38,440 bases of DNA, from positions 1 through 38,440 of the IMG/VR virus record IMGVR_UViG_3300045960_000096; one strand, given 5' to 3'. The notes below the pieces were generated by a model that made no database searches, was not told the origin of the DNA, and was given only the letters and a program-made list of their open reading frames with translations. Origin of the DNA: a virus. Shown piece after piece: positions 20,661 through 28,026 of the stretch. Each line of letters starts with the position of its first letter. Position 1 is the stretch's first letter. The position numbers and the translations under genes are program-made.

Positions 20661-21353
20661 TCAGAACTCTTGACCTTGAATTGTACAGAACAAGTCAGTA
20701 GCAGCGTCAAGATTCTTCACGGTCACGCGCACGAGTGCAGTGCCATCGCCCAGCAAAGTGAGGTTAGGGATCTGAATGGGACCGTTGAACGCGGCTTGCT
20801 GGAACAGCACGCCTTTCGTCGTGAAAGTGCTTCCATCGTAGGTTCCAAATGTGACCTTGCAAGCACCACGAGTGCCCACAATGATGTTTGAGCCGATGAA
20901 AGTTTTTCCTGACGTAACGACATAATCAAAATCGGCAGTGCCATCCTTTGCAACGGCGGCAGACGTTCCATAATCAACGACATTGCCACTCAATTGCTTA
21001 GTGGTTACGGCATTGATAGAACCGTCGGTGTTGATTGCAAGCGTCTCAACGCCATCGCCAATCTTAACAACGTCCGTTGCTGCCGTCAAAGGCCTGATAT
21101 CTAGATCAGTAGCCTCAACAGTAACAACGTCAGCATTTGTGAGCGGACGAATATCGAGATCCGTTGCCACAACGGTGACAGTGTCCGCACTGGTAAGAGG
21201 ACGGATGTCCAAGTCAGTCGCAGTGACAACCGCAGCGATGGCGCCATTCACATCGATTGCTAGTTTGTTTACGCCTGCACCGTCAAAAAGAAATACCCCG
21301 ACGTCGCCGGGTGCCACAGTCTTTACCGGAACCGAACCCTCAAAATCAGCCAT
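20661..21353 (-). CDS. virion protein with three 18-residue TDLDIRPLT repeats
   Basis: A 230-residue, mostly beta protein. Residues 45-98 are three tandem 18-residue units starting ATDLDIRPLT and ending in TVTV-like strands. Such TDLDIRxLT repeats occur in fibre- or decoration-like proteins of other phages and probably stack as a beta-solenoid. The C-terminal 120 residues (from about SGNVVDYGTSAAV) look like a separate beta-sandwich. GGAGG precedes the start. It lies in the block of small virion genes. Confidence 0.55.
   Translation of the reverse strand: MADFEGSVPVKTVAPGDVGVFLFDGAGVNKLAIDVNGAIAAVVTATDLDIRPLTSADTVTVVATDLDIRPLTNADVVTVEATDLDIRPLTAATDVVKIGDGVETLAINTDGSINAVTTKQLSGNVVDYGTSAAVAKDGTADFDYVVTSGKTFIGSNIIVGTRGACKVTFGTYDGSTFTTKGVLFQQAAFNGPIQIPNLTLLGDGTALVRVTVKNLDAATDLFCTIQGQEF
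21060..21221 (-). repeat. three tandem 54-bp coding repeats
   Basis: Three in-frame 54-base units encode ATDLDIRPLT plus eight variable residues. The DNA copies have diverged at synonymous sites, so the amino acid sequence, not the DNA, is being conserved. Confidence 0.75.
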
Positions 21354-21382
21354 ACGTTATCCTCCATGATACATACCCAACA

Positions 21383-21604
21383 TCACAAGCGACACGCCTG
21401 CAATTCCTTTTTCTTTTCCTCGATTCTCGAATCCATCTCATGGATGTTTTTGTCGCAAAGGTTGATGTTTTTCATAGCATCAAGCCTCTTCTTTTTCCAT
21501 TCCATAAGCGAGGACTCAAGGGCTGAGATATCTTTTTGAATCACCATCCTAGCGATTTCTTTATCCAGTCTCAACGCTTCTTCGTCATAGTTAATCGAGC
21601 TCAT
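21383..21604 (-). CDS. small coiled-coil protein, 73 aa
   Basis: A 73-residue, highly charged helical protein (MSSINYDEEALRLDKEIARM, later MDSRIEEKKKELQACRL) with heptad-like hydrophobics, so probably a coiled coil. The start at 21604 overlaps the stop of the preceding gene (ATGA). Unlike its beta-rich neighbours it is not an obvious virion surface domain. Function unknown. Confidence 0.5.
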   Translation of the reverse strand: MSSINYDEEALRLDKEIARMVIQKDISALESSLMEWKKKRLDAMKNINLCDKNIHEMDSRIEEKKKELQACRL

Positions 21605-22077
21605 AGGTCCACTTCCTTCCCATATATCCAAACACTCAAGTCGTTCTTGTTCGATTGGAATGACATGTTCGTTCCGGTCACTGTCAACGTTTCCCCCGCG
21701 TCCAATCGGATTGGAACTAAGATTGGAACATTGCGTCGCATATAAGAATTTCGCGCCAAAAGCAATCTTGTGCTGTTTAGTTCGACGAGCCATTCTGCAT
21801 CTCCATTCGACGTCGCTTCGCCGCACAGAAAATGAAACGCTTTTCCTACGGGGACCGTATAGTTTATGAGCTCTTTGGAGTCTCCAGCATCTACAAGAAA
21901 CTCTTCGCCCGTTAGCCTTTTGTTTGCGACAAGGGCAGGCGCTATAAGCAACCCGCCCGAGGCATCAATCTGCAATGTGACGAGCTGATTGTTGGAGTCC
22001 ATTCCGACGACGAGAGCCGGCGAGACTTCTTTCGAGATATCTCTATGCTTTGCTAGAACATCTGAAAGAGTCGCCAT
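21601..22077 (-). CDS. hypothetical virion protein, 158 aa
   Basis: A 158-residue protein (MATLSDVLAKHRDISKEVSP...), beta-rich after residue 25, with strands such as LVTLQIDASGGLLIAPALV and ETLTVTGTNMSF. It resembles small head- or tail-associated phage proteins in composition only. GGGGGA precedes the ATG. A competing frame across the same bases belongs to a different strand position and has no binding site. Assigned as structural by position. Confidence 0.5.
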   Translation of the reverse strand: MATLSDVLAKHRDISKEVSPALVVGMDSNNQLVTLQIDASGGLLIAPALVANKRLTGEEFLVDAGDSKELINYTVPVGKAFHFLCGEATSNGDAEWLVELNSTRLLLARNSYMRRNVPILVPIRLDAGETLTVTGTNMSFQSNKNDLSVWIYGKEVDL

Positions 22078-22088
22078 CGATTCCCCCG

Positions 22089-22433
22089 TTACACTTTGAG
22101 TGTTGCGGTGACTTCAAGCGACCCACCAGTGACGTTATTTTTCGCCGCGACAACACGCAGGTAGGAACAAAAACAATTGTTGAGAAGCACAAGGTCGTTA
22201 CTGGACGAGCCGCTTAGCGTGATAGCTGTCGCAAGGTTGTCCCAGTTCTGGGCGTCGTTACTGCCTTGAACCGACACGGTTGCGTTTACGGTTCCGCTAA
22301 GGGAAGTCCAGACGATATGCACTCCAGCGTTTTTGTACTGACACAATGGAAGCGGATCGGATGCGATGTCTGCGTTGAACGTTGCCGTGGAGATGAGACT
22401 GATGTTTGCGTTATACGTTGCGAAATCAGACAT
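22089..22433 (-). CDS. small beta-sandwich virion protein, 114 aa
   Basis: A 114-residue Ser/Thr/Asn/Ala-rich protein (MSDFATYNANISLISTATFN...). The phrase SVQGSNDAQNWDNLATAITL resembles a discoidin-like beta-sandwich seen in phage virion proteins (sVqgSnDgxnWdnl). Its neighbour at 22461 has the related phrase LQGSIDGSGWWDIS, so the two are probably paralogous. Likely a decoration or fibre-associated domain. Confidence 0.55.
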   Translation of the reverse strand: MSDFATYNANISLISTATFNADIASDPLPLCQYKNAGVHIVWTSLSGTVNATVSVQGSNDAQNWDNLATAITLSGSSSNDLVLLNNCFCSYLRVVAAKNNVTGGSLEVTATLKV

Positions 22434-22460
22434 AAATCATTCTCCCGTAGAGCAAAGGTT

Positions 22461-22865
22461 TCAGCTCTTGCCCACGATTGTCATCGAGATGGTTCCCAAA
22501 GAACCACTACCTGCATCCAAAAGAAGCCTTAACTGAGGCACAAAAACATCGTTGAAATTGAAACCAAACGTTGCGCTGTTCGTGCCACTGGCAGCATTCC
22601 ACGCATTGGAGCCAATGCTCACTTGCGCGTTTGTCGAAATATCCCACCAGCCCGAGCCATCAATCGAGCCCTGAAGGATGAGAGACGAGGAAGCCGAAGC
22701 GCCGGAAGCTCCGGTCAATGTCACTTGCGCGGCACCGCAACGGATCTCGTTTGAGCCGATGTCACTGGAGGCCTTATCGGTTCCAGCGGTCATCGCGAAG
22801 GGAGCGAGAACAACGTAAGGGCCAAAGGTAGACGAAGCCAATCGATCGGAATCATAAGCAGTCAT
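22461..22865 (-). CDS. small beta-sandwich virion protein, 134 aa
   Basis: A 134-residue protein (MTAYDSDRLASSTFGPYVVL...). LILQGSIDGSGWWDISTNAQ parallels the neighbour at 22089, suggesting an old tandem duplication. Start at 22865 by its AGGAGA site. It follows a 197-base gap containing a hairpin, so its expression may differ from that of the fibre genes upstream. Confidence 0.55.
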   Translation of the reverse strand: MTAYDSDRLASSTFGPYVVLAPFAMTAGTDKASSDIGSNEIRCGAAQVTLTGASGASASSSLILQGSIDGSGWWDISTNAQVSIGSNAWNAASGTNSATFGFNFNDVFVPQLRLLLDAGSGSLGTISMTIVGKS

Positions 22866-22881
22866 GAGAATTCTCCTAACG

Positions 22882-22921
22882 AAAAAAAGGACACTGCGCA
22901 CGAGCGACCCCTCGCCCGCGC
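22882..22921 (-). terminator. weak terminator-like hairpin before the 134-aa gene
   Basis: On the minus strand GCGC...CGAG pairs with CTCG...GCGC with a bulge; seven bases later comes T7, which abuts the AGGAGA ribosome binding site of the next gene. The gap between stem and T-run makes it a weaker candidate than the other terminators here. Confidence 0.35.
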
Positions 22922-22969
22922 AACCGTGGGGGTCTTGGATATTCTCCCCTGTCTCGGCTAGCATTGCAA

Positions 22970-22984
22970 GCCCCTTTGTGGGGC
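22970..22984. other. small hairpin in the 197-base gap
   Basis: GCCCC TTTGT GGGGC. The gap 22866-23062 also holds, on the plus strand, a 19-codon frame at 23001-23060 with GGAGG five bases before its ATG; it opposes all neighbours and is not called as a gene. Confidence 0.3.
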
Positions 22985-23062
22985 AGCGTTTGGAGGAACG
23001 AATGAGGAAACGTATTCGGAGGGAGGAAAAACGTTCTAAGGCGCTTCTAATCGCGAACTAGC

Positions 23063-23242
23063 CTATTTCTTCTTTCCGCCCTTTTTCTTGTCGTCTCCCT
23101 TGCCCTTTCCATGGGGCTTCTCCTTCTTTCCAGCTTCTGACATTGCAATTGCAACGGCCTGCTTCTGAGGCTTGCCTTCGTGCATGAGCGTTGCAATGTT
23201 CTTTGAAATCGTCTTTTGACTCGAACCCTTTTTCATTGGCAT
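23063..23242 (-). CDS. small basic protein of DUF6496 type
   Basis: A 59-residue, very basic protein. [20 protein letters not shown] followed by VAIAMSEAG matches a small family found in phages and bacteria (DUF6496-like, pattern: [25 protein letters not shown]). The C-terminus is a Lys/Gly-rich tail. The ATG at 23242 has AAAGGAA upstream; an ATG at 23257 overlaps the previous stop but lacks a site. Function unknown; perhaps nucleic-acid binding. Confidence 0.6.
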   Translation of the reverse strand: MPMKKGSSQKTISKNIATLMHEGKPQKQAVAIAMSEAGKKEKPHGKGKGDDKKKGGKKK

Positions 23243-23253
23243 ATCGTTTCCTT

Positions 23254-24054
23254 TCATTGAATCAATTCGCCGTTAAGAACCCACGAGCCCACTTGTCGCA
23301 TTGCTAGCCGCCACTCTTCTGACGTCGCAGTGGCCTTTAGAAAGCACTTCGTTTCGATGTCTTGCCGCATTGTTGAGATGGCAAGTTTCACGTCCACCTT
23401 GGACTGGTTGACCTCAGCCGTCCTCATCGGACGCTCAAGCCCTGCAGGTTGGATCGGATAATCATTTCCAAGAAAAAGGTACATAACGATGTCATAAAGA
23501 CTAACACCACAAGGCTCGTTATCCTCTTGGAAAGTAAACCTTTTGGCGATGGTTTCTTTGACCCACTCGTTGTACTTGGCCCACACATGTTCTTTGATTG
23601 GAGCTCTCTTAGCTCCTCTCAAGTCGAACGTTACCGTCTCAACACCATTCTTGTGTGTCACGGTTTTCTCATTCGAAAAGTGCTTCTCCAGATACTCCCA
23701 CGCAACATCCGCAAGCGAAGTCAAAGTGATTTCAGCGGAGATTCTAACCTCCTTTTTTTGCACTTCGCTTATTGTCGAGCGTATCATTCCGTTCTCGATC
23801 GAGAAGTCCACGCGCCCCTTGCCGTTGCCTGGATGTCGATACATGACGGTGAGGCCATGGCCGCAATCCCATGAGGTGCCTTCTGTGGGAAACGTTGCAG
23901 GCAGCACCCCGTTGAGTTTCGCAAGCGCTGCTCGAAGGCTCTCAGTGTTTTCTGCGTTCTTTTCCGGGGATAAAATCCCCTCATCAACAGGAAAGAATCC
24001 ATACTTGAAAAGGATCTTCCCGTTTTTGACAATGCCATAAGCATTAGGTTCCAT
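23254..24054 (-). CDS. hypothetical protein, 266 aa, fibre-proximal
   Basis: A 266-residue protein ([20 protein letters not shown]...), alpha/beta in appearance, with no signal or membrane segment. Two short regions look alike in pattern ([14 protein letters not shown] and [12 protein letters not shown]), but I recognise no family. AAGGGAG precedes the chosen start at 24054. It lies downstream of the fibre gene, a common place for fibre chaperones or baseplate accessories; that is inference. Confidence 0.5.
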   Translation of the reverse strand: MEPNAYGIVKNGKILFKYGFFPVDEGILSPEKNAENTESLRAALAKLNGVLPATFPTEGTSWDCGHGLTVMYRHPGNGKGRVDFSIENGMIRSTISEVQKKEVRISAEITLTSLADVAWEYLEKHFSNEKTVTHKNGVETVTFDLRGAKRAPIKEHVWAKYNEWVKETIAKRFTFQEDNEPCGVSLYDIVMYLFLGNDYPIQPAGLERPMRTAEVNQSKVDVKLAISTMRQDIETKCFLKATATSEEWRLAMRQVGSWVLNGELIQ

Positions 24055-24065
24055 GGAAAACTCCC

Positions 24066-24263
24066 TTATTGGTTGCGAACAACGTACCACGCTTCGCTAA
24101 GCAGCTCGTTCATTCCAAGGTCGGCACTCATGCCGTTTAGCAAGTACACTCTCTTTGTGTTTCGGTCACAAATAAGCTTAACCGGAACCGGAAATGAATC
24201 ATTACAAATGTTCTCATATGTTTCGTCGCTCGTGTAGACCGCAATTGCTTCTGAAATGTTCAT
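24066..24263 (-). CDS. hypothetical protein, 65 aa
   Basis: A 65-residue acidic protein (MNISEAIAVYTSDETYENIC...). It seems a small alpha/beta domain with a strand pair (VPVKLICDRNTKRVYLLNGM). AAAGGAA lies 8 bases before the ATG. It sits directly after the fibre gene and could assist the fibre, but nothing in the sequence shows this. Confidence 0.5.
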   Translation of the reverse strand: MNISEAIAVYTSDETYENICNDSFPVPVKLICDRNTKRVYLLNGMSADLGMNELLSEAWYVVRNQ

Positions 24264-24275
24264 TGTGTTTTCCTT

Positions 24276-24960
24276 TCAATAAACGAAAATGACTACTGAA
24301 GAACCACCGGAACCGCCTCCACCATTGCCAGCGCCACCTCCCGCTCCGTAGCCGCCAGCGCCGCCAATGCCGGACGCATACGTGGTGCCGCCTCCGCCTC
24401 CGCCTAGACCGCCAGCGCCAGGATACGAACCTCCCGAGGCAGAAAATCCCCCACCTCCACCAAAGCCTCCATCTCCAGCTCGATATGTGGTGCTCGAGCC
24501 TGCTGTCTCTGCTCCGCCGCCGCCACCAATGCCACCGGACCCCGCACTAACGCTAGTTGTTTGCGTTGACGCTCCGCCGTTCCAGTCGCCGCTTTTTCTG
24601 CCTGTATAATGACCTAAAGCATAAAATCCCGGTGAATTATTGCCGGTTATGTCAGATGTGACAAAAATGCCCAATTGCATAGGTGGTCTACCAATTCCTC
24701 CAGTTATTTTCGATTCTGCGTTAGTTGGACCAGAATAACCACCAATTGCCCCAAAACCACCGCCGCCTTCAATGTCTGCGCTCGGATAAATACGAGACAA
24801 TGCAGCATCGGCAGTGACATTCATCCCGTGTCCGCCTTTATAATTCAACACCGCGCCAAGGTCCGCAAAAGAGGTTTGCCCCCAATGAGCCATCGCGCCG
24901 CCGCCCATACCTTCGTATGAGCTGGAACCCATTGTCACGGTCCCGCCACAACCACCTCCA
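24276..24960 (-). other. glycine-rich receptor-binding tip of the fibre
   Basis: Glycine tracts in the last 230 residues of the fibre alternate with Ser/Thr/Tyr/Asn loops. The arrangement recalls the gp38-type adhesins of T-even-like phages, in which polyglycine II helices carry variable loops that touch the receptor. The DNA here is unusually C/G-repetitive (CCG/CCT runs on the plus strand), making slippage variation possible. Confidence 0.5.
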
Positions 24961-27125
24961 CCTCTCCTACCACTAGCAACGTATACGCTACTTCCAGAAT
25001 AATTAAACATTCCTCCCGATGCCGTTCCGCCCGTTCGAGTGCTCGCAGGGTTGGCTGTCATGCCATCGCACGTCGCAATTCCTGATGATATTGAGTATGC
25101 TATAGTTTGTCCTGGGGTCACTTTTTTTATTTTCATCGCAAGCCCGCCTCCGGCTCCCGCAATCGAAGTATCGCCATTCGCTCCAGCCCCCAAGCAAAAA
25201 ATTCCAATTGCATAAACGTTGCTAGGTACTGTGAAAGTACCGCTAGAAGTCTTTACCTCTCTAGTCTTCCAAAAATCATACAGCCTTGCTTGCTCGATTG
25301 AGGGAGTAAGATTGTTCGCAATAAGCCTTCCGATAAAGGCAATCTTGTCTTCATCTACTTTAGGAATAACTCCATTCATTTTGAGGTTCGTTGCACTCTT
25401 CGCAACACCCACCTCATAGTCGCCGATCGTGCCACTTAAAGCGCCAGTCGCACTCGAATAGTAGTAAGAACCCGCAACAAGTCCGCTGAGAAAGTCAACC
25501 TCTCCAGCCGTAACCACGTCAATCACGTTGCTCTCAACGCCAGCCTCTTTTGCGATGCCCGCAATCTTTTGCAGTGTTTCCGTGCTGAGGTCGAGAACAT
25601 AGGCAGCGCCATAGTTCGAGGTGCCCTGATACCCAACGAGGACTCGGTTGTCGAGAATCTTCGAAGGGAATGTATGCGCTGATGTATCCGCATGAAAAGC
25701 GGCATTGGATGAATTGACAATTGTAGTTCCTGTCGAGTTATCAATCACCCAGTAATAGCCGTAATTTGAAACGGTAGCATTGCGCCCCGTAACGAGAACC
25801 CGTGTTGCTGTCAGTTGGCAGGATTCGAGTGAGGACGGTGCCGCTTGAATGGGCAGTTCGATGCCAGCCGAAAGCGTTCCACTGCTAGCAGTCAGAAGTC
25901 TTGCATAAAGCAAAGAACCGGACTCATAAGCCGCAACGCAAGTCGTGTCAGTGAGGCGAGCGATCGTCGTGTTGTTTGTCGTGGCCGACTTCATAGGGAA
26001 AGCTGTCCCCACAACAATGCCAGGATTGATGTCGAGAATAATTGCCTCAGGGTAAGAAGAAGTTCCCAAGTAAGACACAACCGCTTTGATGCTCGTAAGA
26101 GCGCAAACGTCGATGTACTGAACCGCCGCTGTCTTGAAATTGACTTCGGAACCAACAGAAATGACAAGTCCCGCAAACGAAAGTGTCGTAGTAACACCGT
26201 AGTTCGAATTTCCTTCGTCTCGGTACACCACAACGCATTTTGTGGCTGAAAGCATTGCCACTTTGCAATAGGTTGTCACTGCCGGGTTGAAAATTTCAGG
26301 AGTGCCAACCGTGATCGTTGTTCCAGAAATGTTAACCGCAACGGCTTTACCTTGAGAACTGTCGCTTGTGTCTTGGTAAACGACAACGATATTTCCAGAG
26401 TCGAGCATTGCAGAATGAACGTAGGTTGCGCTAGTGCTTGCGATTGGAACGGGTGTTGCCGCTGTTATTTTTCTTCCGGCAATGGTTAGCAACGACGCCT
26501 TAATCTTGTTGCCGTCCGACTCATCTCGGTAGACAGCAATGCCTTTTGTGGTCGAGAGAGCGTGAACCGAAACAAACGTAGACGTCGCAGCATTCCACGC
26601 TTGCTCGCCCGGGTGATTCTTGATGACCTTTACCTTGCCATTGGAATACAAGCCCATGAGCATTCCAACAACGGCATCGTCGCCTTCGAGTGTGAACTCG
26701 CTCGTGAGGGCAAGCGAGCCAGTCTGCACGGGTTGCGTGAGAGCAATCCAGTCCGTGTTGACGAGAGAAGGTTGACTCAAAGTAACATCGGCTAGGCTCG
26801 ACTTAAGAAGCCACACAACGCCTGTATGCGAAACGCTCGCGGGAATTGCTAGCGGACCAGAGAGAGATGCCCACGTTCCTTTGTAGTTTGCGGCCCCGAC
26901 TGCGGCAGCTTCTGAAAGGTCTGCATTGGCCTCAGAAATTGCAGCGGCATCGGCCGAAGCCTCGGCGGCAACCACCTGTCCATCGATGTAGACTCCAGCT
27001 GCATTGACCTCGGTCGTCCACGGCGTAAGAGCCGCAACATGCGCGTTTGCGCGGTCCGTGAATACCGTTGGCGAGTCGCCACGCTGGGGCGCTGTCGGCA
27101 ACGGTGTGATTGGCGGAAATGCCAT
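24276..27125 (-). CDS. tail fibre: N-terminal anchor, seven repeats, glycine-rich tip
   Basis: A 949-residue fibre. Residues 1-130 (MAFPPITPLPTAPQRGDSPT ... then ADLSEAAAVGAANYKGTW) follow the N-terminal layout of many phage tail fibres, including an alanine-rich helix and a short W-containing domain. Residues about 180-520 hold seven repeats of roughly 50 residues, each with a V-V-Y-x-D/G type core strand, fitting a seven-bladed beta-propeller. After a linker, the last 250 residues are very rich in glycine (runs of GGGG), as in adhesin tips whose glycine helices pack as a sandwich. It probably binds the host receptor. The ATG at 27125 was chosen because AGGAG is 7 bases upstream. Confidence 0.75.
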   Translation of the reverse strand: MAFPPITPLPTAPQRGDSPTVFTDRANAHVAALTPWTTEVNAAGVYIDGQVVAAEASADAAAISEANADLSEAAAVGAANYKGTWASLSGPLAIPASVSHTGVVWLLKSSLADVTLSQPSLVNTDWIALTQPVQTGSLALTSEFTLEGDDAVVGMLMGLYSNGKVKVIKNHPGEQAWNAATSTFVSVHALSTTKGIAVYRDESDGNKIKASLLTIAGRKITAATPVPIASTSATYVHSAMLDSGNIVVVYQDTSDSSQGKAVAVNISGTTITVGTPEIFNPAVTTYCKVAMLSATKCVVVYRDEGNSNYGVTTTLSFAGLVISVGSEVNFKTAAVQYIDVCALTSIKAVVSYLGTSSYPEAIILDINPGIVVGTAFPMKSATTNNTTIARLTDTTCVAAYESGSLLYARLLTASSGTLSAGIELPIQAAPSSLESCQLTATRVLVTGRNATVSNYGYYWVIDNSTGTTIVNSSNAAFHADTSAHTFPSKILDNRVLVGYQGTSNYGAAYVLDLSTETLQKIAGIAKEAGVESNVIDVVTAGEVDFLSGLVAGSYYYSSATGALSGTIGDYEVGVAKSATNLKMNGVIPKVDEDKIAFIGRLIANNLTPSIEQARLYDFWKTREVKTSSGTFTVPSNVYAIGIFCLGAGANGDTSIAGAGGGLAMKIKKVTPGQTIAYSISSGIATCDGMTANPASTRTGGTASGGMFNYSGSSVYVASGRRGGGGCGGTVTMGSSSYEGMGGGAMAHWGQTSFADLGAVLNYKGGHGMNVTADAALSRIYPSADIEGGGGFGAIGGYSGPTNAESKITGGIGRPPMQLGIFVTSDITGNNSPGFYALGHYTGRKSGDWNGGASTQTTSVSAGSGGIGGGGGAETAGSSTTYRAGDGGFGGGGGFSASGGSYPGAGGLGGGGGGTTYASGIGGAGGYGAGGGAGNGGGGSGGSSVVIFVY

Positions 27126-27138
27126 TTCCATTCTCCTA

Positions 27139-28026
27139 TCAGAGGCCCTCGACGCTCAAATTGCAGATCGATAGGGCGGGGTTTGAGATGAGGATATCAA
27201 AATCCTTGTAGAATCCATAGACGATCGTCGCTTCAAATCCATCGTCACCAACGAAAACGGAAGGCGTTGCGCGGAGGCCCGTGAGGAACTTGAAGATGCC
27301 CGGCACGTCCTTTGTTTCGACTTGAATGTTATATTCGACGCGTTTGGAAAATGCGCGCTGCTCGATTGAATAATTCCCAAAGTCGTCCGCTTGCTTGCGC
27401 GAGTAGTCGGTCATCCCAACAGAAGTCCCGAACTGGGTGTCTCCGATTTCTCTAATCGTCCCAAGCACGAGCTCACCACAAGCGACGTCGCCCGTGATTG
27501 AAGTCAATTGCATGCGCACATCCGCGCTCGTATACGCGGGCAAGTCAGTGAAAACTAGGTCATAGATTTGAGAGTAAGGTGCGAAGAAAAAGGTCCACCA
27601 GTCAGTCACGACGGAATTGTCAATGAGTTCCACTTCTCTGCGATAAACCTCTCCATCCACGTCATCATTGACTGTCAATATCAAAGTCTTCGCGCTCATG
27701 TTGAGAACAGACACGGCATTGACGATGTTGGGAAGGTTCACCGTAACGTCGATAGGCGTTGCCTTTGTTGACTGTGAATTTGCCTTGCCGTCAAACATCA
27801 TCCAACGGTTTATGGCGTGGAGCATTTTCCATGTTGGAGTTGTCTTCGCTGCACCCACACTTGGTTGGTCTGTTGTGCTTGGCGACGCTATAACTTCGTA
27901 AAGCAAATGACCTTCATAGCGTTGGGTACCTGTCGTGTAGGTGCCTGCGGTCCACAATGTTTCCGTGATGGGAATGTTCGTTGTTAGCACCGCATCTGTG
28001 ACCGTTATTGAACTGATGATTTTCAT
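27139..28026 (-). CDS. distal tail / baseplate-hub-type protein
   Basis: A 295-residue protein directly after the tape measure, where distal tail proteins usually lie. The sequence follows a phage family whose members read: an early YEGHLLYEV block, TPTWKMLHAINRWMMFDGKA, a VNAVSVLNM strand, a WWTFFFAPYSQIYDLVFTDL block, DYSRKQADDFGNYS, and a final VYGFYKDFDILISNP ending in SICNLSVEGL. I recognise the pattern but not an official name. Such proteins cap the tail tube and bear the fibres. The ATG at 28026 overlaps the tape-measure stop (ATGA), with GAGGAC upstream. Confidence 0.6.
   Translation of the reverse strand: MKIISSITVTDAVLTTNIPITETLWTAGTYTTGTQRYEGHLLYEVIASPSTTDQPSVGAAKTTPTWKMLHAINRWMMFDGKANSQSTKATPIDVTVNLPNIVNAVSVLNMSAKTLILTVNDDVDGEVYRREVELIDNSVVTDWWTFFFAPYSQIYDLVFTDLPAYTSADVRMQLTSITGDVACGELVLGTIREIGDTQFGTSVGMTDYSRKQADDFGNYSIEQRAFSKRVEYNIQVETKDVPGIFKFLTGLRATPSVFVGDDGFEATIVYGFYKDFDILISNPALSICNLSVEGL

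Noticed and set aside
24367-24609. Plus-strand proline-rich frame opposite the fibre tip
   Set aside because: It is the mirror of the glycine codons (GGN read backwards gives NCC, proline) and not a gene.
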